From Phycisphaerae bacterium (GTDB taxonomy: Bacteria > Planctomycetota > Phycisphaerae > UBA1845 > Fen-1342): a stretch of DNA of 64,000 bases. The position numbers and the translations under genes are program-made. Where the stretch lies: positions 119,387 to 183,386 of the forward strand of contig JAGNKU010000010.1 in assembly GCA_017999985.1 (NCBI GenBank), written 5' to 3'. Below, one piece after another: positions 35,168-44,121 of the stretch; position 1 is the stretch's first letter; each line of letters starts with the position of its first letter. The notes under the pieces are model-generated. The model searched no databases. It saw only the letters and a list, made by a program, of their open reading frames with translations, and was not told the DNA's origin.

Positions 35168-36875
35168 CCGACATTTCCCAGATGACCTGGCCCGGCTCCG
35201 CTGTTGGGCCGTCCAGGGGCATTGTACCGCGCCCCGGTGCCAGGCGAACACGTTCTGTGGACTCTTCTGCGGCTTGCCCGGGCCGGACGGTGCCGCTGCG
35301 GCCTGCTCCGAGGGCGGGTGGAAGCCCGAGAAGGTCGAACACGACCCTGTTTCCCGCACGGGACGCGCGGAACCAGCCGGAGCAAACAGGGTGGCAACGT
35401 TTTCCGGCGATGGACCGGCTCATCCGGAAGGCCCCACGGCAGCTTCGAACCGCCGCAGCCGCTGGATACGTTCCAGGATGGCGGCGAACAGCGTTCGCGG
35501 AACGGCCACCTCGGCCATCTGGAAGATCACGTAGCGGGAGTGGGCGACGACTTTGGCACCGATCTTGACCAACTTCTCCCGCAGCGTGGTCAGCGTCCAG
35601 TGCTTCACGCTATGCGGCAGCGCCAGCCGCCGCAGAAAGTTGCCCAGGTTGTACGCCAGCGCGAAGAGCTGGAGCCGAACCTGATTGTCCACGAAGTCGT
35701 GACAGCTCAACCGTGTCCACTTCACCGCGTTTTTGCCCTCCTTGATCCACTGCTCCGCCGTGCCGCGGCCGTTGTAGAATTTCACGACTTGCCGGGCCGG
35801 CCGACGTAGGTTCGTGACGATGAAGCCCACCCGCGGGAACAGTTCGCCCTGGTGCCACTCGATCTTCGCCACCACCCGCCGCGGGCGATCCCACGTCTTG
35901 GCCTGGTACAGGAACTCATGATGCCAGACGATCGGCCGCCGGGGCGGACGACCCACAGGGCGGGTCAAAAACGGCTCGATCTCGCGCTGCAAGACCTCGT
36001 TGGCCGGCAGGCGAATCGTGTACCCGTAGCCCTCGACTTCGAGGTACTCGTACAGCTCCGGCCGGGCAAACGCAGCATCCCCGCGGAAGAACCGACGCAG
36101 CTCGCCGTCTCGGTAGCGTTTCGCTACGGGCTCCAGCACGGAGCGCCAGTCGTCGGCGCTGGCCACGTTTCCCTTCCGCAGCAACGCCCGCTCCAGGTCA
36201 CCGAACTGGTTGAAGCAGAACAGCGGGTGGTAGCACGTGCAGCCGAAGTGTCCGTTGTACGCAGAGCCCTCCTGTTCGCCGTAGGTCTCGCTGACGGAGC
36301 TGTCCAGGTCGAGGATGATCTGCGCGCCCGGCTGCTGCTGTCGCACGCGGTCGATCCACAGCCCCGGCAGGTTCATGAGGGCTTTCAGATTCTTCCGGTC
36401 CGTCAGCACTTCAGTCTCGAAGCGGCCCATCTGGCTGGTCGAAGCCGCCTGCCGATCTCGGGCTCGCCCCCCGACGACGTACCGCATGGCCGGATCGACG
36501 CTCAGCCGCTCGGCGTCGTTGGTGTCTTCATAGCCGGCCAGGCGGCTGAAGATCGTCTGTCGCAGCAGGGCCATCAGCGTGTGCTGCGTGTTCTTGCCCG
36601 TACGCCAGTCGTGCAGCAGGTCCCCGGCCAGAGCGGTCAGGCCGAGCGCGTCGTCCAGGTCGCGCTACGGCAGCAGCCCGGCATCCGACGTGATCTGCGA
36701 GCCGTGGAATTCGAGCTTCAGGCCCCCGTCAAACCCGACCCGCAACGCCTCCGTGCGTGCGTCACCCATTGGGTTCTCCGCCCTTTTCGAGTCGCGCTGC
36801 CGAAAACCCCGTGATTTGCAGGTCCAACTGCATGTCTACTATTCTACATTATAGACATCATCTGGGAAATCCGGG
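35168..36875 (-). mobile_element. IS1380-type insertion sequence, about 1.7 kb
   Basis: Bounded by imperfect inverted repeats: CCGACATTTCCCAGATGA at 35168-35185 and, on the minus strand, CCCGGATTTCCCAGATGA ending the right side (36875-36858); 15 of 18 bases match, with 13 in a row. The single transposase gene reads right to left. No 4-bp target duplication is apparent next to these ends, and the exact outer bases may be off by a few. About 250 bp between the left repeat and the transposase stop do not code for anything recognisable. Confidence 0.8.
35420..36769 (-). pseudogene. IS1380 family transposase, interrupted by an early amber codon
   Basis: Conceptual product of 449 residues, a normal length for the family. 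It starts MGDARTEALRVGFDGGLKLE, and codon 35 is TAG (36667-36665) in the context [22 protein letters not shown]. From codon 66 on, a 384-residue open frame remains. DDE-type features are visible: [18 protein letters not shown] (first acid), [19 protein letters not shown] (second) and [19 protein letters not shown] (the YREK-like region with the last acid). The stop removes the N-terminus unless translation restarts at ATG 36574, so the copy is probably inactive or needs suppression. Confidence 0.85.
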
Positions 36876-36886
36876 ATAGTGTCGGC

Positions 36887-37939
36887 GTGTGGCGAGCGTG
36901 GTTCATCGTTGTTGCGATCTACGCCGCCGTCGGCGGCTGCATCAACAGCCCGCCGGCGGAAGTCGGCGTCTGGAGCGAGTTCCTGCCGTACGGTGAAGTC
37001 CAGGCGGAGCTGGCGACGCTCGCGGCGTACGATGCCGATCTGTATGTCGCCGTCACGCCGGACACCCTGGGCGACGCGCTCTGGCAGTTGTGCAACGCAG
37101 CCCGCGCCGCCGGGGTCGATGTGCGCCTCTGGCTCCAGCTTCCGGCGGACGGGGTCTGGCTGAACGAGGAAAACGTCGATGACTTCGCCGAGTTCGCCGG
37201 CACGGTGCTGGACGGGGCGCTGGCGGCGGATGTGCCGGTCGAATGGCTGGTCTTTGATCTTGAGCCGGCGCTGGCGTATGCGGAGGCACTGCGGGATACG
37301 ATCGCGCGCGATCCGGCCGCGCTGCTGAGCCTGCTCGGGGAGCATCGCGATCCGGCGGCGTTCGCGGCGGCTCACGGAGAGCTGCGCGCGTTGGTCGATA
37401 CGCTGCACGACCGCGACGTGCAGGTTATGGCCGTGACCCTGCCGTGGATCGTGGATGATCTGCTGGACGGCGACGTGGATATCCAGGACATCTTTGATAC
37501 GCCGCTTGCCGGACTGCCCTGGGACCAGGTATGCGTGATGGTCTACCGCCCGACGTTCGCGGAGATGCTTGGCGTCGAGCTGTGCCCGGGGTTCGTCGGT
37601 AGCTACGCCGCGACGGTGCGCGAGATTTACGGGCCGGGTGCGCAGGTGGCGATCGGGAACGTGGGGCAGCCGGGGTTGCTGGTGGCGCCGGGGTACGCGG
37701 AGCCCGCGCAACTGGCGGCGGACGTCGCCGCGGCACGATCCGCGGGCGTGACGAGTATCAGCGTGTATGCGCTGGACGGCATGGTCGCGGTTGGCGACGT
37801 GGCGGCGTGGCTGGTGGCGGTTGCGGGTGAAACGCCGCGCGTCGTTGACACGGACCCGCTGACGGGTGTGCTGCGGCAGGTCATCGGGTGGTTGGATCGT
37901 GCCGCGGATGGATGGGATGGGACGGTGGGGACGCCGTGA
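36887..37939 (+). CDS. Lipoprotein of unknown function, possible TIM-barrel glycosidase-like fold
   Basis: A 350-residue exported lipoprotein: GTG start, signal WRAWFIVVAIYAAVGGC with lipobox cysteine at residue 17. The mature part alternates strands and helices in a barrel-like rhythm: DADLYVAVTPDTLGDALW, VDVRLWLQLPADGVWLN, VEWLVFDLEPALAYAEAL, VQVMAVTLPWIVDDLL, DQVCVMVYRPTF and VTSISVYALDGM. The DLEP acid after strand 4 is a position where such barrels carry a catalytic residue. I do not recognise the family. The gene begins 11 bp outside the IS right end, where TATAGA (36850-36855) could serve as an outward -10 element. Confidence 0.6.
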   Translation: MWRAWFIVVAIYAAVGGCINSPPAEVGVWSEFLPYGEVQAELATLAAYDADLYVAVTPDTLGDALWQLCNAARAAGVDVRLWLQLPADGVWLNEENVDDFAEFAGTVLDGALAADVPVEWLVFDLEPALAYAEALRDTIARDPAALLSLLGEHRDPAAFAAAHGELRALVDTLHDRDVQVMAVTLPWIVDDLLDGDVDIQDIFDTPLAGLPWDQVCVMVYRPTFAEMLGVELCPGFVGSYAATVREIYGPGAQVAIGNVGQPGLLVAPGYAEPAQLAADVAAARSAGVTSISVYALDGMVAVGDVAAWLVAVAGETPRVVDTDPLTGVLRQVIGWLDRAADGWDGTVGTP

Positions 37940-38037
37940 AGCCGGCCGTCGCGGCTCTTACTTGTCACGGCACGCTCGCGGTACGATGCGGCGGTCATGA
38001 AAGAGTGCGCCCTGACCATTAAGCGGAGATCTGCACC

Positions 38038-39345
38038 ATGCACGTCGCCGGCGGGTCGGTATTGCGGTTTCTGCTGTCGGCGACTGCCGTGGCGGGACTT
38101 TCAGCGGCCCTGCAGGCGCAGGAGGCCGGCGTGAACAATCAACGCGAACGACTGACATCGGCTCCGACCTCGGTGCCGACGTCCGCGCCGACCCCGGCCC
38201 CGGTGCCCATCGTCATGACCGACGAAGGCCGGCGCATTCACGCCGGCGGGCTGCTGATCGACGGGCACAACGACCTGCTGTGGCGAGTCTGCGAGGAGGC
38301 CGAGTCGTCCTTCGACAAGCTGGACATCGCGCTACCGCAACCGACACTCCAAATAGACATCCCGCGCCTGCGGCAGGGCGGCGTGGGGGCGATGTTCTTT
38401 GCGGTCTACGTGCCGATGGAGGCGGCCAAGGATGGGACGGCGGCGCAGGTGGCGCTGGAGCAGTTCGACCTGCTGCGCGCCATGGTGAAGCGCTACCCCG
38501 AGACGTTCGACCTGGCGCTCACCGCAGACGACATCGAGCGCATCCATAAGCAGGGCAAGATCGCCGCGCTGATCGGCATCGAAGGCGGCCAGGCGATCGA
38601 GAATTCGCTGGAGAAGCTCGACCGGTTCTACGAGCTCGGCGCACGCTACCTCGGCCTGACACATACGGAAACCATTGACTGGGCGGATTCATCGACGGAC
38701 GAGGAGCGCCATGGCGGGCTGACGCCGTTCGGCGAGAAGGTCGTGCTGGAGATGAACCGGCTGGGGATGCTGGTCGATCTGGCGCACGCGTCGCACGACA
38801 CGATGCGTGACGTGCTGCGTGTGGCGAAGGCGCCGGTGATCGCCTCGCACGCCGGTGCATACGCGGTCGCGGCGCACGGGCGCAATGTGCCGGATGATGT
38901 GTTGCGACTGATCGCGCAAAACGATGGCATCGTCATGGCCGTGTTCTTCTCGGGGTACATTCACCCGGAAGGCGTGCAGATCATGGCGGACTATTTCCAG
39001 AAGGAGCGCGAGCTGCGGGCGCAGTACCCGGATGACGCCGAGTTCAAGGCGGCGTGGAACGCGTGGCGGCGCGGGCGCCCGATCCCGGCGGGCACGGTCC
39101 ACACGGTCGTGGATCACATCGACCACGTTGTGCGCGTCGCCGGCATCGATCACGTCGGTTTGGGCAGCGATTTTGAAGGCGTGCGGAAGCTCCCGCTGCA
39201 GCTCGAAGACGTGTCCGGCTATCCGTTCATCACGCAGGAATTGCTGAATCGGGGGTACAGCGAGCCGGACATTCACAAGATCATGGGTGGGAACCTGCTG
39301 CGCGTGCTGCGCCGGGCGGAAAAGGTCGCGCGCGAGATGCGCTGA
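38038..39345 (+). CDS. Membrane dipeptidase, peptidase family M19, exported
   Basis: A 435-residue zinc dipeptidase with an N-terminal signal (MHVAGGSVLRFLLSATAVAG) and a Thr/Pro/Ser-rich linker to about residue 60. The binuclear zinc site is visible: LLIDGHNDLLWR, the bridging glutamate in IGIEGGQAIEN, DLAHASHDTM and the SHAG position that is usually SHS, then HVGLGSDFEGV. Family members cleave dipeptides, including D-residue ones, and may help in peptidoglycan turnover or peptide uptake. The long insertion IMADYFQKERELRAQY is usual for bacterial members. Stands alone between the lipoprotein and radical SAM genes. Confidence 0.88.
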   Translation: MHVAGGSVLRFLLSATAVAGLSAALQAQEAGVNNQRERLTSAPTSVPTSAPTPAPVPIVMTDEGRRIHAGGLLIDGHNDLLWRVCEEAESSFDKLDIALPQPTLQIDIPRLRQGGVGAMFFAVYVPMEAAKDGTAAQVALEQFDLLRAMVKRYPETFDLALTADDIERIHKQGKIAALIGIEGGQAIENSLEKLDRFYELGARYLGLTHTETIDWADSSTDEERHGGLTPFGEKVVLEMNRLGMLVDLAHASHDTMRDVLRVAKAPVIASHAGAYAVAAHGRNVPDDVLRLIAQNDGIVMAVFFSGYIHPEGVQIMADYFQKERELRAQYPDDAEFKAAWNAWRRGRPIPAGTVHTVVDHIDHVVRVAGIDHVGLGSDFEGVRKLPLQLEDVSGYPFITQELLNRGYSEPDIHKIMGGNLLRVLRRAEKVAREMR

Positions 39346-39480
39346 GGTCGCGCTGCAGATTTTGCCAGTTGTGCGCATCGCGGCCTGCGGGTAAAGTGTG
39401 CACGCCCTCCGTCGAACACGCTGCGGGACGATGCTGAAGCGTCGTCCACGGCGCCGCACACGCAGGCCGCTGAGAACCCG

Positions 39481-40956
39481 ATGAACATCTTGCTGGTTTC
39501 GCCGGCCGTGCCAGACACGTTCTGGAGCTTCAAGCACGTCCTGCGCTTCGTATCGAAGAAGGCCGCGTTTCCGCCACTGGGGCTACTGACGGTGGCGGCG
39601 ATGCTGCCGCGCACGTGGCACCTGAAGCTCGTGGACTTGAACGTGGCGCGGTTGTCGGATGCGGACATCGCCCGGGCGGACTGTGTGTTCGTGTCCGCCA
39701 TGCTCGTGCAGGAAGCATCCGCGCGCGAGGTCTTGGCACGCTGCGCGGCCCACGACAAGGTTGTCGTCGCCGGCGGGCCGCTGTTTGGTACTGGTTACGA
39801 GCGCTTCAGTGGCGCGAAGCTGCATTTTGTGCTGACGGAGGCCGAGGACGTGATGCCGGCACTCGTGGCCGACCTGACCGCCGGCCAGCTCCAGCCAACA
39901 TACCGCGCGACGGAGAAGCCCGATCTCAGCCGCACGCCGCCGCCCCGGTGGGATCTGATCGACGTGCGCGATTACGCTACGCTGGCGGTGCAGTTCTCGC
40001 GCGGCTGTCCGTTTAACTGCGAATTCTGCGACATCGTGGCGATGTATGGTCGCGTGCCGCGGGTGAAGTCGCCGGCCCAGATGATCGCTGAACTGGACGC
40101 GGTACTGGCGACCGGCTGGGACGGGGCGATTTTCATCGTGGACGACAACTTCATCGGGCACAGGCCGAAGGTGAAGGAGCTGCTGCGGGCGATCGTGACG
40201 TGGCGGACGCAGCGGCGGGTGCGCCTGCCGCTGCTGACGGAAGCCTCGCTGAACCTGGTGGATGATCCCGAGCTGCTCGAGCTGATGGTGGCGGCGGGCT
40301 TCAAGAAAGTCTTCATCGGGCTGGAGACGCCGGACGAGCACAGCCTGGCCGAATGCGCGAAGGTGCAGAACACGGCGCGTGACCTGGTGGGTGCGGTGAA
40401 GCGCATCCAGGAGGCGGGGATCGAGGTGATGGGCGGGTTCATCGTGGGGTTCGACAGCGACACGAGCAGCATTTTCGAGCGGCAAAGGCGCTTTATTCAG
40501 GAGGCGGGGGTGGTGACGGCGATGGTGGGGCTGCTGAACGCGTTGCCGCAGACGCGGCTGTTCGAGCGGCTCAAGCAGGAGGGGCGGCTGCTGCGGGCGA
40601 CGACCGGCAACAACCTGGACGCGGTGATGAACTTCATCCCGAAACTGGATATGGACACGCTGATCGCCGGCTACCGGTCGCTGGTCAAGCAGCTTTACGC
40701 GCCGCCGGAATACTATCGCCGTGCGCTGACGTTCCTGCGGCAGTATCGGCAGCGTGGGCCGCGGATGCGGCGGCCGTGGAGCGACGTGCGGGCGTTCGTC
40801 CAGTCACTGTGGATCATGGGGGTCTGGACGCGTGGGCGGCGGGAGTACTGGAAGTTCTTCGCCCGATCGCTGCTGCGGCACCCCGGCTCGTTCGGCGAGG
40901 CCATGACGCTGGCGATCTGGGGGCACCATTTCCGCAAGGTGGCGGCCAGCCTGTAG
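39481..40956 (+). CDS. B12-binding radical SAM protein with DUF4070 tail
   Basis: A 491-residue cytoplasmic enzyme. The N-terminal cobalamin-binding-like domain (about 1-140) begins MNILLVSPAVPDTFWSF. The radical SAM core has FSRGCPFNCEFCDIVAMYG, the CxxxCxxC cluster ligands, then FIVDDNFIGH and KVFIGLETPDEHSLAE. The C-terminal region (LNALPQTRLFERLKQEGRL, MDTLIAGYRSLVKQLY) matches DUF4070. The family contains HpnP, the hopanoid C2-methylase, and many uncharacterised methylases; there is no hopanoid gene here, so the substrate is open. The typical DxHxxG cobalamin motif is not evident, as in other members with base-off degenerate sites. Confidence 0.82.
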   Translation: MNILLVSPAVPDTFWSFKHVLRFVSKKAAFPPLGLLTVAAMLPRTWHLKLVDLNVARLSDADIARADCVFVSAMLVQEASAREVLARCAAHDKVVVAGGPLFGTGYERFSGAKLHFVLTEAEDVMPALVADLTAGQLQPTYRATEKPDLSRTPPPRWDLIDVRDYATLAVQFSRGCPFNCEFCDIVAMYGRVPRVKSPAQMIAELDAVLATGWDGAIFIVDDNFIGHRPKVKELLRAIVTWRTQRRVRLPLLTEASLNLVDDPELLELMVAAGFKKVFIGLETPDEHSLAECAKVQNTARDLVGAVKRIQEAGIEVMGGFIVGFDSDTSSIFERQRRFIQEAGVVTAMVGLLNALPQTRLFERLKQEGRLLRATTGNNLDAVMNFIPKLDMDTLIAGYRSLVKQLYAPPEYYRRALTFLRQYRQRGPRMRRPWSDVRAFVQSLWIMGVWTRGRREYWKFFARSLLRHPGSFGEAMTLAIWGHHFRKVAASL

Positions 40957-41320
40957 GCGGAAATCACGACCGGGGGTGGCTGCCGGCAGCCTTTGCGCGT
41001 CGCTCGGGCGGGGCCTGGGCGCTCGACAATCTGCCGGTGGACGGGTGGCGGAATTGGGGGGGATCGACTACACTATGGTCGAAGCGCGGTGTCGGCGTCG
41101 CGGTGGCGCGGGCAGTAGCGCTGGTGCCCGGCCGGGGTAGTGACGGCCCACAGCGCGACCGAAGAGGACCAGGGTGGGCCCGCTCGTGGGCCACGTCGGG
41201 TCGCTGTAGCGGCCCGTTTTTGTTGGCGGGCGGCCGGGCCCGCGCGGATGTCGGCGCGTGGTACGGTGCGGCTGAGCCGAACGCGGTCGATGTTGGCAGG
41301 ACCGCAAGGACGCAAAGACC
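40957..41320. other. 364-bp leader region of nusA
   Basis: Contains the intrinsic terminator at 41197-41221 and a GC-rich segment before it (GGGCCCGCTCGTGGGCC, 41176-41192) that could form a competing hairpin. No rimP homologue lies here, although rimP usually precedes nusA. TACACT at 41069 is the best -10-like site, with no good partner. Confidence 0.45.
41197..41221 (+). terminator. Rho-independent terminator in the nusA leader
   Basis: CGGGTCGC, loop TGTA, GCGGCCCG, then five T. Eight base pairs with one G-T pair. It lies 100 bases before the nusA ATG, downstream of the radical SAM gene by 240 bases, so it may attenuate nusA rather than end the upstream gene. Confidence 0.65.
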
Positions 41321-42748
41321 ATGAACCCAGACCTGATTCGCATCATCGACAGCATCAGTCGTGACAAGAACATCGACCGCGATTCGCTGATCGCGGACAT
41401 CGAGGCGGCGATGGTCAGCGCGATCCGCAAGAACTACGGCGAAGAGGCCGAGGTCACCGTCAAGCTCGACCTGCTGAGCGGGAAGTTCCAGGCCAGCGTC
41501 AATGGTGAGCCCGTCGATGTGCAGATCCTGGGCCGCATCGCCGCGCAGACCGCGAAGCAGATGATCATCCAAAAAACGCGCGAGCGCGAGCGCACCAGCA
41601 TCTACGAGGACTTCACCGAGCGGCGCGGGACGATCGTCACTGGCACCGTGGTCCGCTCCGAGGGCGGCAACCTGCTGGTCAATATCGGTCGGACCGAGGG
41701 CTTCCTGCCACGCAGCGAGCAAATCCCCGGCGAGACGCACCAGCCGGGCGAGCGGCTGCGCGTCCTGATCCTCGAAGTGCGCGAGCAGCCCAACCAGGTG
41801 AAGGTCATCCTGTCGCGGTCACACCCGGAATTCATCGAGCGGCTCTTCGAACTCGAAGTGCCGGAAGTGGCCGAGCAGATCATCGAGATCCGCGCCCTGG
41901 CGCGCGAGGCCGGCTACCGCACCAAGGTCGCCGTCAGCAGCATCGACTCGAAGGTCGACGCGGTGGGGGCCTGCGTCGGCGTCCGCGGCAGCCGCATCAA
42001 GAACATCGTCGATGAGCTCGGCGGCGAGAAGATCGACATCGTCCGCTGGAACGAGTCGAGCCAGATTCTCATTCAGAACGCCCTGAAGCCCGCCGAAGTG
42101 CAGGAAGTTGCGCTGTGCTTCGAGCTGGTGAAGGCGACCGTCGTGGTCGCCGAGGACCAGTTGTCGCTGGCGATCGGCAAGCGCGGGCAGAACGTGCGGC
42201 TGGCGGCCCGGCTGACGGGGTGGGACGTCGATATTCTCACGCCGGCCGAGTACAGCAAGCACCTCGAAAACCTCGAGCGGACGCTGAAGAGCATCGAGGG
42301 CGTCGATGACGTGCTGGTCGACAAGCTGGTCGCCTTCGGCTGCGTGTCGGTCGCCGACATCGATGAGATCGGCCCGGACCCGCTGGTGAAAGAGCTGGAT
42401 CTGGAGCCGGAGCTCGCGGAAAAGGTCGTCGAAGCGTGCGGCGAAGAGGTCATCCGGCTCGAGGAGCAGCGCGAGGCGGAGGCCAAGGCGAAGGCCGAGG
42501 CGGAGCGCCTGGCGGCTGAGCGCGGCGAGCCGCTGGTGCAGGCGACGCAGCCGGCCGATCTGGTCGCAGGCACGACGATGACGCCGGGCGCGGGCGAGGC
42601 GGCGGGCGAGCCGGCGGCACCGCTGAGCGAGGGGGCAAGCTTCGAGGCGGCCGGCGACGTCGGCGGAACCGAGCCAGTCCCCGAGCCGCCGGTGGCGCAG
42701 ATTCAACCCGACACGAGTTTCCAGCCGGCCCCGCCGCCGGCGCCGTAG
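41321..42748 (+). CDS. nusA: Transcription termination/antitermination protein NusA
   Basis: Binds RNA polymerase and nascent RNA, affecting pausing and termination. The 475-residue product has the N-terminal polymerase-binding domain (1-125), S1 (about 128-200, [19 protein letters not shown]), KH1 ([19 protein letters not shown]), KH2 ([18 protein letters not shown]), then one helix-hairpin-helix region ([18 protein letters not shown]). The last 65 residues are an alanine, proline and acidic tail. Start follows CAAAGACC; it is the first ATG of the frame. Unusually it is not followed by infB or rbfA: the next gene is convergent. Confidence 0.95.
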   Translation: MNPDLIRIIDSISRDKNIDRDSLIADIEAAMVSAIRKNYGEEAEVTVKLDLLSGKFQASVNGEPVDVQILGRIAAQTAKQMIIQKTRERERTSIYEDFTERRGTIVTGTVVRSEGGNLLVNIGRTEGFLPRSEQIPGETHQPGERLRVLILEVREQPNQVKVILSRSHPEFIERLFELEVPEVAEQIIEIRALAREAGYRTKVAVSSIDSKVDAVGACVGVRGSRIKNIVDELGGEKIDIVRWNESSQILIQNALKPAEVQEVALCFELVKATVVVAEDQLSLAIGKRGQNVRLAARLTGWDVDILTPAEYSKHLENLERTLKSIEGVDDVLVDKLVAFGCVSVADIDEIGPDPLVKELDLEPELAEKVVEACGEEVIRLEEQREAEAKAKAEAERLAAERGEPLVQATQPADLVAGTTMTPGAGEAAGEPAAPLSEGASFEAAGDVGGTEPVPEPPVAQIQPDTSFQPAPPPAP

Positions 42749-42828
42749 GAACGGACGTGCGCGACTGGGGGGTGACATGGCCTGCCGGAGCGGCAGCGCA
42801 GGCAGGCCGTGTGGACGTGGAGCATCAT

Positions 42829-42863
42829 GTTCCACGACCATGCTGCGCAAGACCGGGCCAGCC
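42829..42863. repeat. Family B repeat, copy 2
   Basis: CCACGACCATGCTGCGCAAG (from 42832) followed by ACCGGGCCAGCCC; one base change in the core. Lies in the 140-bp gap between convergent nusA and the rhomboid gene. Confidence 0.6.
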
Positions 42864-42888
42864 CATCAGAATGCGAAATTTCACGGCG

Positions 42889-44082
42889 TTATCGCGCGCT
42901 CGGGTCGCGACCGAGCAGCCGGGCTTCCGCGAGCCGTAGCTCCTCTTCGGCGAGCGTGCGTTGGGCGTCGAGGTGGAGTGCCTCCAACGCCGTGCGGAGC
43001 TGCGCGACGGCGCGTTCATACTCACCCAGGTACCGGCTGTAGAGCAGGCCCAGGAACAGCCGGACCTGCGCGACGTCCGCCGCACCCGGGTACGCGGCCA
43101 GGAACGCTTCGTACGCGGCGGCGGCCTCGCGGTAGCGGCGCGCCTGGGCGAGGCAATTGGCGATCTCGAGTTGCTGGGGGCGCGCGAGGACTTGCTGCTC
43201 GTCCAGCGACAGCAACCGCAGGTAAGAACCCACCGCGCCGCTGACGTCATGCGCGGCCAGCCGGTCGGCGATCTCCTCGCGCAGGCTCTCGATCGGTGTG
43301 AGCGGGACGTCTGCGAGCGGGCGCGAATCCAGCTCCTCGGCACGCACCGGGCGGGCCATGTACGGCGCGGATTGGGCGAACGGCACTTCGATTCCCGAGC
43401 GGCGTCGCCAGCGGTCCCACAGCGCCAGCATGTCGAACTGGTTGCGGGGCAGGATCCGCAGGGCCAGCAGGCCCATCGCGACCGCGAAGCCGAACGCGTA
43501 GCCGCCGAGGTGCGCCGAGAACGCCACGTTGGACGCGGCCGCGCCACCCTCGATCTCCGGCGAGATGATGTTGTCCCAGAGGATCATCTTGAAGACGATC
43601 AGGATCATCGCCGGGACCTGGAACGTGAACACGAAGATCATCCACACCAGCATCGTCACGTGCACGCGCGGCAGCAGCGCGAGAAACGCGGTGGTCACGG
43701 CGGCGATGGCCCCGGATGCACCGACCAGCGGGTTCTCCGCGCCCGCCGTAAACGCCACGCCCGCGATGACGCCGCCGGCGAGATAGAACAGGACGTATCC
43801 CGCCCCGCCCATCCGGTCGCAGACGGCGTTGCCGAAGATCCAGAGGAACAGCATGTTGCCGGCGAGGTGCCAGACATCGCCGTGCAGGAATTGGTACGTG
43901 AGGTACTGCGCGAGTGCCGGTCGAGCGGCATCGAGAGCGTAGTACGCCTTCAGTTGTGCGCCGGCCTGGCCGCCCAGGAAATCGGTGAACAGGAATATGA
44001 CCACGTTCAGGCCAATCAGGACCCAGTTCGCCACGGGCGGCCGGCGAGTGCGGAATTCGGTGCCGATCGGGATCAGCGGCAT
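42889..44082 (-). CDS. Rhomboid family intramembrane serine protease with TPR-like tail
   Basis: A 397-residue membrane protease. The rhomboid domain (about 1-215) has QFLHGDVWHLAGNMLFLWIF, the nucleophile serine in GASGAIAAVTTAFL and the histidine in FSAHLGGYAFGF. A long loop (WMIFVFTFQVPAMILIVFK) is typical of planctomycete members. From about 265, the soluble part has TPR-like helices (REAAAAYEAFLAAYPGAADV, ALRTALEAL). The protease cuts transmembrane or juxtamembrane segments; targets unknown. It is 39 bp downstream of the zinc-ribbon protein gene and probably co-transcribed with it. Confidence 0.88.
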   Translation of the reverse strand: MPLIPIGTEFRTRRPPVANWVLIGLNVVIFLFTDFLGGQAGAQLKAYYALDAARPALAQYLTYQFLHGDVWHLAGNMLFLWIFGNAVCDRMGGAGYVLFYLAGGVIAGVAFTAGAENPLVGASGAIAAVTTAFLALLPRVHVTMLVWMIFVFTFQVPAMILIVFKMILWDNIISPEIEGGAAASNVAFSAHLGGYAFGFAVAMGLLALRILPRNQFDMLALWDRWRRRSGIEVPFAQSAPYMARPVRAEELDSRPLADVPLTPIESLREEIADRLAAHDVSGAVGSYLRLLSLDEQQVLARPQQLEIANCLAQARRYREAAAAYEAFLAAYPGAADVAQVRLFLGLLYSRYLGEYERAVAQLRTALEALHLDAQRTLAEEELRLAEARLLGRDPSAR

Positions 44083-44121
44083 GTGCGTCCTTCGCGTTCC
44101 GTGTGGGTCGCGGCCGGCGGC

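Noticed and set aside
39481..40956. Naming the radical SAM gene hpnP
   Set aside because: HpnP belongs to the same DUF4070 family, but so do many other enzymes and no hopanoid gene is nearby.
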